Below, piece after piece: positions 30,849-40,667 of a stretch of DNA of 64,000 nucleotides. The stretch's first letter is position 1. Each line of letters starts with the position of its first letter. The notes under the pieces were generated by a model, which saw nothing but the letters and a program-made list of their open reading frames with translations, made no database searches and had not been told where the DNA came from. Location: assembly GCA_902576045.1 (NCBI GenBank), contig CACGTU010000006.1, positions 1-64,000 on the forward strand. The letters are read 5' to 3'. A program made the position numbers and the translations under genes. Source of the DNA: an uncultured Pelagibacteraceae bacterium. Its GTDB lineage: Bacteria; Pseudomonadota; Alphaproteobacteria; Pelagibacterales; Pelagibacteraceae.

Positions 30849-32201
30849 CTAATTACTTAATAAAGATGACCAAGATGGGTCTGAAGCATCTGTCTCAGTA
30901 TTCACCATTCTCTCATTATATCCAGTTAAATCAATCGACCAAAGCTTTGCTGTAAAGCCTTCACCTTTATCATTTGATTTTGTCTCTCGGTAAAATATAA
31001 GAACTCTTCCATTTGGAGCCCATGAGGGTGCTTCTTGATAGTAATTTTCTGTAAGTAACCTTTCACCTTTCCCATCTACACGCATAACTCCAATATAAAA
31101 CTTACCTTTATGAAGTTTAGTAAAAGCAATTAAGTCTCCTCTAGGAGACCATACTGGTGTACCATACAATCCTTTCCCGAAAGAAATTCTTTTTACATCT
31201 GAGCCGTCACTTTTCATAACATAAATTTGTTGGTATCCACTTCTATCAGAATTGAATGTAATAAATTTACCATCTGGTGAGTAAGAAGGGGATGTATCTA
31301 TTGAAGGATGATTGGTAATTCTCTCAACAATTCTATTTTCAATATCCATAGTATAAATATCTGAATTGCCATCTTTCGCAAAACTCATTATTATTTTTTT
31401 TCCATCAGGTGAAAATCTTGGAGCAAATGTCATCCCTGGAAAATCTCCTACAACTTCTTGGATCCCTGTCTCAATATCTAATAAATAAACTCTAGGTAAA
31501 TTTCTAAAATACGAGAGGTAAGTTACCATTTGGTTAGTGGGATTAAATCTTGGGGTGAGTACTAGCTCATTACCAAGAGTTAAATATTTTGTGTTAAATC
31601 CATCTTGATCCATTATAGCAAGCTTTTTTATACGTTGGGTTTTTGGACCTTCTTCTGAAACATAAATTATTCTTGTATCAAAATATCCTTTTTCCCCAGT
31701 AAGTCTTTGATAAACCTTATCTGTAATTATATGACCTACTCTTCTCCAATTGCTTGGAACTGTTGTGAATGCTAGCGCAAGCATTTCTCTCCCTGCGAGC
31801 ACATCCCATAATCTAAACTCAACTTTGAGTTTCTCATTAACTGCTGTTACTTTACCAGTTATCAATGCTTGAGATTTTATTAATGCCCAATCCTCAAATC
31901 TAGGTTTAAGATGAGCAATGTCAGGTTTTTGAAGAAAAGCATCCTTGCTCAAAGGATTAAACAATCCAGATAGTTTTAAATTATTTTCAATTACTTTTGA
32001 AATTTCTGATCCTAAATCTCTAATTTCCAATTCATTTTCAAAAAATGTATTGGAATTATTATCTTGAAACAACGGTGAGACAGCAATAGGAAGCGGATTT
32101 AAATTTCCGCGAGTTATATCTACTTCAACGAGCGAATAAGATTTAGAAATACTTATAAATATTATTAAGATTATATTTGAAATTAATCTAAATTTTTTCA
32201 T
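30849..32201 (-). CDS. tolB: Tol-Pal system protein TolB
   Basis: A signal peptide at the N-terminus, a small alpha/beta domain with [20 protein letters not shown], and a six-bladed beta-propeller carrying repeated [16 protein letters not shown] and WSPRGDLI motifs. The length of 450 residues is normal. TolB sits in the periplasm and links Pal to TolA. Its start overlaps the tolA stop by one base. Confidence 0.97.
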   Translation of the reverse strand: MKKFRLISNIILIIFISISKSYSLVEVDITRGNLNPLPIAVSPLFQDNNSNTFFENELEIRDLGSEISKVIENNLKLSGLFNPLSKDAFLQKPDIAHLKPRFEDWALIKSQALITGKVTAVNEKLKVEFRLWDVLAGREMLALAFTTVPSNWRRVGHIITDKVYQRLTGEKGYFDTRIIYVSEEGPKTQRIKKLAIMDQDGFNTKYLTLGNELVLTPRFNPTNQMVTYLSYFRNLPRVYLLDIETGIQEVVGDFPGMTFAPRFSPDGKKIIMSFAKDGNSDIYTMDIENRIVERITNHPSIDTSPSYSPDGKFITFNSDRSGYQQIYVMKSDGSDVKRISFGKGLYGTPVWSPRGDLIAFTKLHKGKFYIGVMRVDGKGERLLTENYYQEAPSWAPNGRVLIFYRETKSNDKGEGFTAKLWSIDLTGYNERMVNTETDASDPSWSSLLSN

Positions 32202-33172
32202 TAACCCCCTAGCATTTCTCTAGCATCAAAGTTTAGTTGAAGGTTTTTCCACCTCTCATAACCGCTAGTAGGTACTTTTAGAGGTTGACACAATTGAATT
32301 GCTCTAAGAGCACTTTCGGCTAGCACTTTATAGAAACCTTGTCCTGGCATATTCATTCTTGCATGATCCAAAATTTCAGACTTTATAAGTGTTCCATCTG
32401 GTTTTAATTTTAATTTAATTCTAACTAACAAATTTTCATTATATGGTAAACCTAAGGGAATGCTCCAACAACCAAAAATTTGGGCTTTTAAAGAATCTTC
32501 TTCACTCAAAGTTAATGCGGATATATTCATAGTATCATCTTGAGATTGTGAAATTTTATCCACTTTTTTGTTTGTTTCTCCAATATCTTCTTTAGATTTA
32601 TCTATTAAAGCTGCAATATTATTTGGATCAAATAGTTCTTTTTTTTCAAACTCAGATGCTTGTTTAACTTTAGTATCGTCTATCTTTGGTTTTTTGGGTT
32701 TAATTATCTCTTTTAAATTTTCATCGTCTGTTAAATCTTTAGACGGTTTTTGTTTTTTTTCTTCTTCAACTGAAAGTTTTTCATTAGTTTTATCAGGTAA
32801 TGGAATTGCATCTAATTTCTCTTTTTTAACAATTTCTTTTTTTGTCTCTGGTGTAGGAGTTTTTTTTGAAGTCAACTCTGTAATATTTTCCTTATTTTTT
32901 TCTGGACTAATCTCTTTTTTTTCATCTTTCTTTATTTTTTTTGGTGGAGCTTGTTCAGAAACCAATTTTTCTTTATCTTTTTTTACTTTCTCTATAATTT
33001 TTTTTGCCTTTGGAGCAAAAGGTATATTTGTTTTATCAGAAATCTGAATGAGCTCGACTGAAACTAGTGGAGGTATATCCAATGGCTGCTTTGCAATAAA
33101 AGGTAATGTAAAAATACTTAAAACAATTATAGCGGTGTGAAAAATTGATGAAAAAAATAAACTTTTATACAA
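32201..33172 (-). CDS. tolA: TolA-like protein (Tol-Pal energy transducer)
   Basis: One N-terminal membrane segment ([22 protein letters not shown]), then a long Lys/Glu/Pro-rich helical or extended linker, and a C-terminal domain with [20 protein letters not shown] that resembles TolA/TonB-type domain III. The length is 323 residues. The position between tolR and tolB settles the assignment, since the linker carries little family signal. Confidence 0.92.
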   Translation of the reverse strand: MYKSLFFSSIFHTAIIVLSIFTLPFIAKQPLDIPPLVSVELIQISDKTNIPFAPKAKKIIEKVKKDKEKLVSEQAPPKKIKKDEKKEISPEKNKENITELTSKKTPTPETKKEIVKKEKLDAIPLPDKTNEKLSVEEEKKQKPSKDLTDDENLKEIIKPKKPKIDDTKVKQASEFEKKELFDPNNIAALIDKSKEDIGETNKKVDKISQSQDDTMNISALTLSEEDSLKAQIFGCWSIPLGLPYNENLLVRIKLKLKPDGTLIKSEILDHARMNMPGQGFYKVLAESALRAIQLCQPLKVPTSGYERWKNLQLNFDAREMLGG

Positions 33173-33174
33173 GT

Positions 33175-33591
33175 TTACCTCTCTTTGTATGGTTCAGATA
33201 TCAAGGCTACTTTAGTAAATCCTGAACCGGAGAGCATACCCATTATTTCTAGAACTCTTCCATAGTTAATAGTTTTATCTCCCCTTACAAAAATTCTTGT
33301 ATCAGTTCTGTTATTTGAAACTGCTAAAATTTTTGCAATTATTTTTTCATACTCAACTTTTGTTTCTTGAATAAAAATCTCTCCTTTAGAATTAATTGTT
33401 AATGTCAACGGCTCAGTTTCTTCTGGCAAAGAATCAGCTGAAGTCTCTGGTAAATCAACTTGAACACCAACAGTTAATAAAGGAGCTGTGACCATAAAAA
33501 TTATAAGTAGTACAAGCATAACGTCGACAAAAGGAGTTACATTTATTTCGCTCATAGGCTCTTTTTTTGAACGTTTTAAATTAAATGCCAT
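33175..33591 (-). CDS. tolR: Biopolymer transport protein TolR
   Basis: An ExbD/TolR-family protein of 138 residues with an N-terminal MSEINVTPFVDVMLVLLIIF, which contains the conserved membrane Asp needed for proton-motive coupling. The periplasmic domain includes FVRGDKTINYGRVLEIM. It lies 2 bases after tolQ and 2 before tolA. Confidence 0.97.
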   Translation of the reverse strand: MAFNLKRSKKEPMSEINVTPFVDVMLVLLIIFMVTAPLLTVGVQVDLPETSADSLPEETEPLTLTINSKGEIFIQETKVEYEKIIAKILAVSNNRTDTRIFVRGDKTINYGRVLEIMGMLSGSGFTKVALISEPYKER

Positions 33592-33593
33592 TT

Positions 33594-34268
33594 CTAAATT
33601 ATAGAAATAAATCTCTTTGAAAAGTTTTCTAGTTTTTGAGAGTATTTCTTGGAATCATTAGTAAATTTATTGTATGCAATAACTGCTGGAATTGCCGCTA
33701 ATAAACCTAAAGCTGTTGCAAATAATGCTTCTGCAATACCTGGAGCAACAATTGCTAAACTTGTATTTCTTGAAATAGCAATTGATTGAAATGAATTCAT
33801 AATACCCCATACAGTTCCAAATAATCCAATAAATGGAGCTGTTGATCCCACTGTTGCAAGAAAAGTGTAATTTTTATCTACGTTAGTCATTTGTTTTTCA
33901 ATATTTGCCTCTAAAACACCTTCTAATCTCTCGGATAAATTTGATTTTGATCTTGATTTCATTACCATTTGCATTGAGCTTTTAAATACCTCAGCCATTG
34001 GATCATTAGTAGCTGAAGGTAAATTATTATAAAACGTTTCAGCAGATTTTGACTTCCAAAATTTTTCCTCAAATTCCTCTGCACTTTTATTAATTTTTCT
34101 AAAAAGTCTAATTTTATCAAAAATTATAGCCCAAGAGTAAATTGAAAAGGCTACTAAAATAATCATTACTGATTTCACTATTATGTCTGCTCTTAGAAAT
34201 AAGCTTACTAAAGAAAAATCTGTGTTACTTGCAAGTCCAACAGCTTGTGAGGTTATATCTGCTTCCAT
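33594..34268 (-). CDS. tolQ: Tol-Pal proton channel component TolQ
   Basis: An ExbB/TolQ/MotA-family protein of 224 residues. The first membrane segment is near residue 25-50 and the paired segments follow the conserved TVGSTAPFIGLFGTVWGIMN and GIAEALFATALGLLAAIPAV. It heads the tolQ-tolR-tolA-tolB-pal string. The 64-base gap before it, downstream of the RuvC-like gene, shows no clear promoter. Confidence 0.97.
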   Translation of the reverse strand: MEADITSQAVGLASNTDFSLVSLFLRADIIVKSVMIILVAFSIYSWAIIFDKIRLFRKINKSAEEFEEKFWKSKSAETFYNNLPSATNDPMAEVFKSSMQMVMKSRSKSNLSERLEGVLEANIEKQMTNVDKNYTFLATVGSTAPFIGLFGTVWGIMNSFQSIAISRNTSLAIVAPGIAEALFATALGLLAAIPAVIAYNKFTNDSKKYSQKLENFSKRFISII

Positions 34269-34332
34269 GGTTTCTTCTCACACTCAATTGTGTCATTAAT
34301 TTGGCTCTTATTTCCTAATATTTTGGATTTAA

Positions 34333-34813
34333 TTATTTCCTTAAAGTTTCAAAATAATATTTAGCAATTAATATTGCATCAGCTTTGTTTGCATCTTTTT
34401 TTTTTGATAATTCGGAAGAGATATATGGGTAAGTCTCAATTACTTTAGTCCTACTAGCATCTTTCATAGAGTTAAGTAAATTAAAATGCTTTTTCCATTT
34501 TACAGGTCTTACTAAAATTACCGGCAATTTTAATGCTGCACAAACACCTTTTATTACACCAAAGGATTGTCCAAAACTAAACATTCCTGTAACTCCTTGT
34601 CCTGGCATTGCACTAACATTTTCAAGAATTACTCTATCTTCATGTGAAATATTTTCCTTTGTAAGGATGTTTACTAATTCAGCTGCATTAATTTGTTTTT
34701 TTTGACTTTGTGCCTTCTGTCATAGTTGGCATGTCAACAACCATTGAAATGTTTCCATCTCTTAATATAGATATTGCTCCACTAATCCCAGGGTCTATTC
34801 CAACCAAATTCAT
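34333..34813 (-). pseudogene. RuvC-fold Holliday junction resolvase, MOC1/phage-like, frameshifted at an A8 tract
   Basis: From the ATG at 34811-34813 the frame reads MNLVGIDPGISGAISIL and stops after 41 codons at 34688-34690. An A8 tract (T8 on the plus strand, 34696-34703) lies just before the stop. Removing one A gives a complete 159-residue protein with Asp7, Glu64 (VILENVSAMPGQG), Asp140 and Asp145 (DANKADAILIA), the expected RuvC-family metal ligands. The segment GMFSFGQSFGVIKG is typical of phage and MOC1-like RuvC relatives, not classical RuvC. A 91-residue fragment starting at 34608 is the only long uninterrupted part. The gene lies between yebC and tolQ, where ruvC-ruvA-ruvB often stand. 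Confidence 0.8.
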
Positions 34814-34816
34814 TAA

Positions 34817-35539
34817 TTAATTCTCAAATTTTGCATTTGTAAAAATATTTTGTACATCTTCATCATCATCTAAGGTTTCTAAAAATTTAATCATATTATC
34901 CTTGTTTTCTCCTGATAGATTTACTGTATTTAATGGGACCCATTCAATTTCTGTAGACAAAAAATTTTCAATTTTTTTTTCTAATTTATTTTTTACTTCA
35001 TATATTTTTTTATTAGCAGTATGTACTTCATGAAAATTCTCGTGGGAAAAACATTCATTTGCACCACTTTCAATTGCTAGCTCAAACATACCCGCATCAT
35101 CAATTTCGTCTTTATTTATTTTTATTACTCCTAACTGTTGAAAGTTATGTGATGCCGACCCTTGAGTTCCAAGTCCACCACCACTTTTTTGAAAAATGGT
35201 TCTAATATTTGAAGCTGTTCTATTTTTATTATCTGTTAAAGTTTCAACTATAACAGCTGTTTTGTTTGGACCAAAACCTTCATATCGAAGATTTTCAAAG
35301 TTCGAGTCTGCACTTATACTAGATTTATCTATTGCCCTCTCTATATTGTCCTTAGGCATATTTGCTGATCTTGCAGCTTGAATTGCTGATCGTAATCGAG
35401 CATTCATATCTGGATTTTTATCTCCAATCTTTGCTGCAACTGTTATTTCGCGTGAAAGTTTAGAGAAAATTTTAGATCTTTGTTTATCCGCTTTTCCCTT
35501 TTTGTGTTTGATACCTGCCCAATGCGAATGTCCAGCCAT
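34817..35539 (-). CDS. yebC: YebC/PmpR family protein (TACO1-like)
   Basis: The N-terminus MAGHSHWAGIKHKKGKADKQR and the core NMPKDNIERAID and YEGFGPNKTAVIVE define the family; the length of 240 residues is normal. Members act as transcription regulators or as translation factors for difficult peptide sequences. It is 3 bases upstream of the RuvC-like gene on the same strand, as yebC is beside ruvC in many proteobacteria. Confidence 0.96.
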   Translation of the reverse strand: MAGHSHWAGIKHKKGKADKQRSKIFSKLSREITVAAKIGDKNPDMNARLRSAIQAARSANMPKDNIERAIDKSSISADSNFENLRYEGFGPNKTAVIVETLTDNKNRTASNIRTIFQKSGGGLGTQGSASHNFQQLGVIKINKDEIDDAGMFELAIESGANECFSHENFHEVHTANKKIYEVKNKLEKKIENFLSTEIEWVPLNTVNLSGENKDNMIKFLETLDDDEDVQNIFTNAKFEN

Positions 35540-35542
35540 AAT

Positions 35543-36349
35543 TCAAATATTTTCAGTTAATTTACCACCATATATAAAACTAGATACACTTTTGGCCAAG
35601 CCATTATTCTGATCGGCATTCACTATCATACCACAAAGTGTTGCTTCTCCTTTAGCTGGAAAATGTTTTTTCGAATCTCTTTTGAAAAATCTATTTATTG
35701 AATTTTGTTTATTCATTCCTATTACAGAGTCATAATCCCCACACATTCCAGCGTCGGTCAAATAAGCTGTTCCATTCTCTAATATTCTTGCATCATTTGT
35801 TGGTACATGTGTATGTGTTCCAACCACAATGGTTGCATGACCATCTAAGTAATGACCCATTGCCATTTTTTCACTAGTAATCTCGCCATGAAAATCTACA
35901 ACTAAAAAATCATAATTTTTTTTTAATTTATGATTATCAATAAAATTTTTTGTAACTTCAAATACATCTTTGCATTTTTTCATAAAAACATTTCCCATCA
36001 AATTTAAAACACCAACTCTCAAACCTTTTTTTGACATATAAACTTCAAATCCACTTCCAGGAACATCGTTAAGTAAATTTTCTGGTCTTAATAATCTTTT
36101 CTCTTTTTTAATAAATTCAAAAGTTTCTTTCTGATCCCAAACATGATTGCCAGTTGTAATAACATCTACTCCTGAACTAATTAATTCTTTAACATTATTT
36201 TCAGTTATTCCAACTCCGTCTATGGCTGCATTTTCTCCATTAGCTATGACAAAATTAATTTTATTTTTTTCTATAATTGTTTGTAAATGTTTTTTTACTG
36301 CAATACATCCTGTGTCCCCAACTATATCACCTAGAAACAAAATTTTCAT
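35543..36349 (-). CDS. YmdB-family metallophosphoesterase (TIGR00282 type)
   Basis: A calcineurin-like phosphoesterase of 268 residues with MKILFLGDIVGDTG, NGENAAIDGVGIT, TTGNHVWDQKE, DFHGEITSEK and the C-terminal GTHTHVPTNDARIL and TDAGMCGDYDSVIG. In Bacillus the relative hydrolyses 2',3'-cyclic nucleotides; the role in alphaproteobacteria is not settled. It overlaps the cyclo-ligase gene upstream by 4 bases. Confidence 0.9.
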   Translation of the reverse strand: MKILFLGDIVGDTGCIAVKKHLQTIIEKNKINFVIANGENAAIDGVGITENNVKELISSGVDVITTGNHVWDQKETFEFIKKEKRLLRPENLLNDVPGSGFEVYMSKKGLRVGVLNLMGNVFMKKCKDVFEVTKNFIDNHKLKKNYDFLVVDFHGEITSEKMAMGHYLDGHATIVVGTHTHVPTNDARILENGTAYLTDAGMCGDYDSVIGMNKQNSINRFFKRDSKKHFPAKGEATLCGMIVNADQNNGLAKSVSSFIYGGKLTENI

Positions 36350-36888
36350 GAATAGATTTTATTTTCTGTTACGATGAAATCTAATTTTTTGTCAAATTTA
36401 TTTACAGGTAATTTTTCAATTTCCTGAAAAGAAAACGATAATCCAACTGTCTTAAATTTTTTTAATTTACCGGCTTTTTCTATATATCTATCGTAATAAC
36501 CTCCCCCATATCCTAATCTAAACTTATTTTTATCAAAACCAACTAGAGGAACTAAGATAAGATCAGGATATAAAATTTTTGTGGACACAGGTTCAGGAAT
36601 TCCCATATTATTTACTTTTAAATGAGTGTCTGATGACCAATTGAAAAAATTCATTTGATTGGAGTCCCCAACAACAGGTAGTGAAATTAAGATTTTTTTT
36701 TCTAGAAATTTTTTTAAAACAGGCAAACAGTCAAATTCATAATTTATTGGGTAATAACCGCCAATGGTTTTAATTTTAAATTTTATATTTTTAATTATAT
36801 CGAAAATTTTTGTTTCGATATTTTCAAACTTCTTAAACTTTTCTTTTCTTATAAAAATTAATTTTTTTCTTAGTAATTTTTTTGACAA
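36346..36888 (-). CDS. 5-formyltetrahydrofolate cyclo-ligase
   Basis: The 180-residue protein shows GGYYPINYEFDCLPVL, ILVPLVGFDKNKFRLGYGGGYYDRYI and the C-terminal FSFQEIEKLPVNKFDKKLD, typical of MTHFS. It converts 5-formyl-THF to 5,10-methenyl-THF with ATP. It follows zapA by 2 bases; in many proteobacteria the 6S RNA gene lies in this junction but there is no room for it here. Confidence 0.93.
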   Translation of the reverse strand: MSKKLLRKKLIFIRKEKFKKFENIETKIFDIIKNIKFKIKTIGGYYPINYEFDCLPVLKKFLEKKILISLPVVGDSNQMNFFNWSSDTHLKVNNMGIPEPVSTKILYPDLILVPLVGFDKNKFRLGYGGGYYDRYIEKAGKLKKFKTVGLSFSFQEIEKLPVNKFDKKLDFIVTENKIYS

Positions 36889-36890
36889 TT

Positions 36891-37337
36891 TTACTGAATA
36901 TTTGTATATGATTTATTTTTTTGTATAAAATTTTCTATTTCTTTGGTCGCTGTGTCTATCAAATTTTCATAATTATTTTTTTGATTTTGGATTTCAAATT
37001 CAAGCTTAGTTTGATTATCAGATAGTTTTAAAATTTCTTTCTCTTTTTCATTTTTATAGTTATACACTAAAGATTTTAATTCCTTAAATTTGCTAATCAA
37101 ATTTTGAATTTCTATCTTTTGTTTTTCTAATTTTTTTTTAGTCTCAAAGTATTCATCCATTGTTGTAATTGAAGTAATTAGTAAAAGCTTATTTTCACCT
37201 ATGTTGCCAAGCGAATTTTTTAAATTGCTGAACTTTTCACTTAGATGTAATGATAGCTCCTCTAAATGTTCCTCTTGCCCATCCTCACAGGATAGCAAGT
37301 ATTCTTTACCGTTAAACTTGATATTTACATTTGCCAT
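36891..37337 (-). CDS. zapA: Cell division protein ZapA
   Basis: An N-terminal ZapA domain (ANVNIKFNGKEYLLSCEDGQEEHLEELS, continuing to NKLLLITSITTMDEYFE) leads into a long charged coiled coil to the C-terminus. ZapA binds and bundles FtsZ. At 148 residues it is longer than the E. coli form because of the coiled coil. It overlaps the small coiled-coil gene upstream by 13 bases. Confidence 0.88.
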   Translation of the reverse strand: MANVNIKFNGKEYLLSCEDGQEEHLEELSLHLSEKFSNLKNSLGNIGENKLLLITSITTMDEYFETKKKLEKQKIEIQNLISKFKELKSLVYNYKNEKEKEILKLSDNQTKLEFEIQNQKNNYENLIDTATKEIENFIQKNKSYTNIQ

Positions 37338-37648
37338 TTTTCAATTTCATCTAACAAACTATCGGTTTCTTGATTTAATTCATCTATTTTCTCTGAAAAT
37401 TTTTGCTCTCTTCTTTTTTCATCCTCATCCTTAGACTTAAATTCATCAAACTCCTGCTTTAATTTAAAATTTTCTTTTTCTAAAAAATTATAATTTTCTA
37501 ATAATTGTTTATATTCAATTTCTAATTGATTTTTTTGCTCTTTAAGATTTTCTAATTCTGGAGAATTATCTTTTTTAACTAAATCTAAATTTTTAAGTTT
37601 TTCGAGAGTTTGATTTAATTTTTTTTCTTTTTCGATTAATGGATTCAT
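37325..37648 (-). CDS. Small coiled-coil protein upstream of zapA
   Basis: A 107-residue, very charged protein (Lys/Glu/Leu/Asn) predicted to be almost entirely coiled coil from about residue 5 to 100. No catalytic motif or membrane segment is seen. Small coiled-coil proteins of the DUF4164 type occupy this place in other alphaproteobacteria, which suggests a link to ZapA or division, but the sequence itself does not prove family membership. It diverges from tkt. Confidence 0.65.
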   Translation of the reverse strand: MNPLIEKEKKLNQTLEKLKNLDLVKKDNSPELENLKEQKNQLEIEYKQLLENYNFLEKENFKLKQEFDEFKSKDEDEKRREQKFSEKIDELNQETDSLLDEIEKWQM

Positions 37649-37702
37649 TATATATAAACATACTATTAAATTGAGTCACCTAAGTCTATACAGGATAATT
37701 TT

Positions 37703-39670
37703 TTGAGAATACAAAATAAAGATTTATCGAACGCAATTCGTATTCTTTCAATGGATGCAGTTGAAAAGGCTAATTCAGGCCATCCTGGGATGCCCATGGG
37801 AATGGCAGATGTTGCAACTGTCCTTTTTAAAAACTTTCTAAAATTTAATTCATCCAATCCAAGTTGGATCAATAGAGATAGGTTTGTTTTATCTGCTGGC
37901 CATGGATCGATGTTATTATATTCTTTGTTATATTTAACTGGTTATAAAAGCATCAACATTTCCGATATTAAAAACTTTAGACAGCTAAATTCTATTTGTG
38001 CTGGACATCCTGAGTTTGAAAAAAACTCTGGAATAGAAACAACGACTGGACCTCTAGGGCAAGGTATTGCAAATGCAGTTGGTTTTGCAATTGCTGAAGA
38101 AGTTTTAAAAAAGAAATTAGGAAGTAAAATTATTAATCATAAAACCTATGTTCTGGCAGGTGACGGATGTTTGATGGAGGGTATAAGTCACGAGGCAATG
38201 AGTTTAGCAGGCCACCTAAAACTTAAAAATTTAATAATGTTGTTTGATAACAACTCTATTTCAATTGATGGACCAACTAGTCTTGCAGTTTCAGACAACT
38301 ATAAAAAAAGGTTCGAAAGCTATGGTTGGAATTACATAGATATTGATGGTCATAACGAAAAACAAATATTTATTGCAATTAACAAAGCACAAAAAGCAAT
38401 TAAGCCAACAGTTATATCCTGTAAGACACAAATTGGATTTGGTTCACCCAATAAAAGTGGCAAAGCATCTTCTCATGGTAGTCCTCTTGGACCTAAAGAG
38501 ATTGAGTTAGTAAGAAAAAAGTTAAACTGGCCTTTCAAACCGTTTAAAATACCAAAAAATATTTTAAAAGAATGGAGAAAAATAGGACATAAAGGTTCCA
38601 AGACAGAAGCAAAATGGAAGAAAAATTTTTCAAGAAATAAAAATAATTTAAAAGAATTGTTTAATAGTAATTTTTCTCATTCGATTATAAAACAAAAGAA
38701 AGATGTTATTGCAAATTTAAAACCATTGGCAACGAGGAAGTCTTCTGAGGCTGTTTTAAACTCTTTGTTTAAATTAAAAAATAATTTAATTGGAGGGTCT
38801 GCAGATCTAGCAGGTTCAAATAATACAAAATCTAAATTTAACAAAGTTATAAATGCTAAAAATTTCGATGGTGACTATATTCATTACGGAGTGAGAGAAC
38901 ATGCAATGTGTGGAATAATGAATGGATTGGCATTACACAGTAATTTAATTCCGTATGGAGGAACTTTTTTAATATTTTCAGATTATTGTAAGCCTTCAAT
39001 TAGACTTTCTGCATTAATGGAGCAAAGGGTAATTTATGTTATGACTCATGACTCTATTGGATTAGGGGAAGATGGTCCAACTCATCAACCTATTGAACAA
39101 TTATCAGGTCTAAGATCTATACCAAATTTAAATATTCTGAGACCTGCTGATCAAACAGAAACCATTGAGTGCTGGGATCTCGCGCTAAAAAACTCAAAAA
39201 CTCCAAGTATTCTTGCATTAACTAGACAAAACTTAGATCCAATAAGAAAACGTTTCACATCTACGAATAAATGCTCTTATGGCGCTTATGAGGTAATGAG
39301 AACAAATAAAAAAATAAAGATAACGATACTAGCTACTGGCTCTGAGGTAAATTTAGCTTTAAATATAAGTCATAAATTAGCCAAAGAAAAAGTATACTCA
39401 AAAGTTATATCTATGCCTTGCCAAGAAATTTTTGATAAACAAAGTCAAAAATATAAAAATAAAATTTTAAATGAAACTAGCAAAACATTTTCTATAGAAG
39501 CGGGATCAGACCAATCATGGTCAAAATATATCAACAATAAAGGGTTAGCATTTTCAATTAATGATTTTGGAAAAAGTGCTCCTTATAAAAAGGTATATGA
39601 TCACTTCGGATTAAACGTTGAAAAAATTTGTAAAAAAATAAAATTGAACATCAAAAAAAATGCCAATTAA
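37703..39670 (+). CDS. tkt: Transketolase
   Basis: This thiamine-diphosphate enzyme of the pentose phosphate pathway shows NSGHPGMPMGMADVA, the ThDP site GDGCLMEGISHEAMSLAGH with FDNNSISIDG, and the pyrimidine-domain segment YGVREHAMCGIMNG. The length of 655 residues is normal. The start is a TTG at 37703-37705 with an AGGA Shine-Dalgarno 6 bases before it; the first in-frame ATG would cut off the conserved SNAIRIL helix. It opens the tkt-gap-pgk-fba string. Confidence 0.95.
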   Translation: MRIQNKDLSNAIRILSMDAVEKANSGHPGMPMGMADVATVLFKNFLKFNSSNPSWINRDRFVLSAGHGSMLLYSLLYLTGYKSINISDIKNFRQLNSICAGHPEFEKNSGIETTTGPLGQGIANAVGFAIAEEVLKKKLGSKIINHKTYVLAGDGCLMEGISHEAMSLAGHLKLKNLIMLFDNNSISIDGPTSLAVSDNYKKRFESYGWNYIDIDGHNEKQIFIAINKAQKAIKPTVISCKTQIGFGSPNKSGKASSHGSPLGPKEIELVRKKLNWPFKPFKIPKNILKEWRKIGHKGSKTEAKWKKNFSRNKNNLKELFNSNFSHSIIKQKKDVIANLKPLATRKSSEAVLNSLFKLKNNLIGGSADLAGSNNTKSKFNKVINAKNFDGDYIHYGVREHAMCGIMNGLALHSNLIPYGGTFLIFSDYCKPSIRLSALMEQRVIYVMTHDSIGLGEDGPTHQPIEQLSGLRSIPNLNILRPADQTETIECWDLALKNSKTPSILALTRQNLDPIRKRFTSTNKCSYGAYEVMRTNKKIKITILATGSEVNLALNISHKLAKEKVYSKVISMPCQEIFDKQSQKYKNKILNETSKTFSIEAGSDQSWSKYINNKGLAFSINDFGKSAPYKKVYDHFGLNVEKICKKIKLNIKKNAN

Positions 39671-40667
39671 AATTGGAATTAATGGTATGGGCCGTATCGG
39701 GAGAATGGTTGTTCGATCAATTTATGAAAATTATAAAGGTAAAGTTAAAATTAAACATATTAATAATAGATCAGACTCAGAAATTTGTGCAAACTTGTTA
39801 AAATATGATTCAGTTCATGGTAAATTTAATACTGAGATAAAATCTAATTCTAATTATTTAAGAATAAATAAAGACAAAATTTCATTTTCACAATTCTCAA
39901 ATATTCAAGACATAAATTGGAAAAAATATAATGTTGATTATGTATTTGAGTGCACTGGCAAATTCAATTCCAAAGAAAAACTAATACCACATTTAAAAAA
40001 TGGAGCAAAAAAAGTCATAGTATCAGCTCCATGTAAAAATGCAGACAAGACAATTGTTTTTGGCGTTAATCATAAAAAAATTGGTAAGAATGATAATATA
40101 ATTTCAGCAGCATCTTGTACAACAAATTGCCTTGCGCCTATTGCAGATGTAATAAATAAAAATTTTATAATCCAAAATGGTTTTATGACAACTATTCATG
40201 CTTTTACAACAGATCAAAGAATATTGGATAATTCGCATAAGGATCCGAGACGAGCAAGATCTGCGAGCCAATCAATTGTGCCAACGTCAACTGGTGCTTC
40301 TAGGGCAATTGGGGAGATTATACCTTCATTAAAAGGAAAGCTTGAAGGAATTGCAATGAGAGTGCCAACACCCAATGTATCTTTGGTTGAGTTTGTTTTT
40401 AATGTTAAAAAAAATATTTCCAAAGGAAAATTAAATAGTTCATTTTCAAAAGCATCGAATTCTTACCTAAAAAATATCTTAGATGTCACAAAAGAAAAAT
40501 TAGTATCAATAGATTTCAACCATAATAGCTCATCGGCAACATTAGATAGTTCTCTAACTAATGTTGTTGGTTCAAAAATGGGGAAAATTTCTGCGTGGTA
40601 TGATAATGAATGGGGTTTTTCAAATAGAATGTGTGATATTGCAAGATATTTAAGCAAAATCAATTAA
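39660..40667 (+). CDS. gap: Glyceraldehyde-3-phosphate dehydrogenase (type I)
   Basis: The NAD(P)-binding start INGMGRIGRMVVRS, the catalytic Cys in SAASCTTNCLAP, the following HAFTTDQ, and NEWGFSNRM near the end are all present. The length of 335 residues is normal. It overlaps tkt by 11 bases and pgk by one base, so translation is coupled. Confidence 0.97.
   Translation: MPIKIGINGMGRIGRMVVRSIYENYKGKVKIKHINNRSDSEICANLLKYDSVHGKFNTEIKSNSNYLRINKDKISFSQFSNIQDINWKKYNVDYVFECTGKFNSKEKLIPHLKNGAKKVIVSAPCKNADKTIVFGVNHKKIGKNDNIISAASCTTNCLAPIADVINKNFIIQNGFMTTIHAFTTDQRILDNSHKDPRRARSASQSIVPTSTGASRAIGEIIPSLKGKLEGIAMRVPTPNVSLVEFVFNVKKNISKGKLNSSFSKASNSYLKNILDVTKEKLVSIDFNHNSSSATLDSSLTNVVGSKMGKISAWYDNEWGFSNRMCDIARYLSKIN

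Noticed and set aside
32568-33047. A 159-codon plus-strand frame rich in Ser and Phe opposite tolA
   Set aside because: It is the complement of the Lys/Glu-rich TolA linker; no signal or start context supports it.
34333-34608. A separate small 91-residue gene starting at the internal Met
   Set aside because: The same frame continues upstream with conserved RuvC-type sequence (E64 segment), so this is the 3' part of a frameshifted gene.
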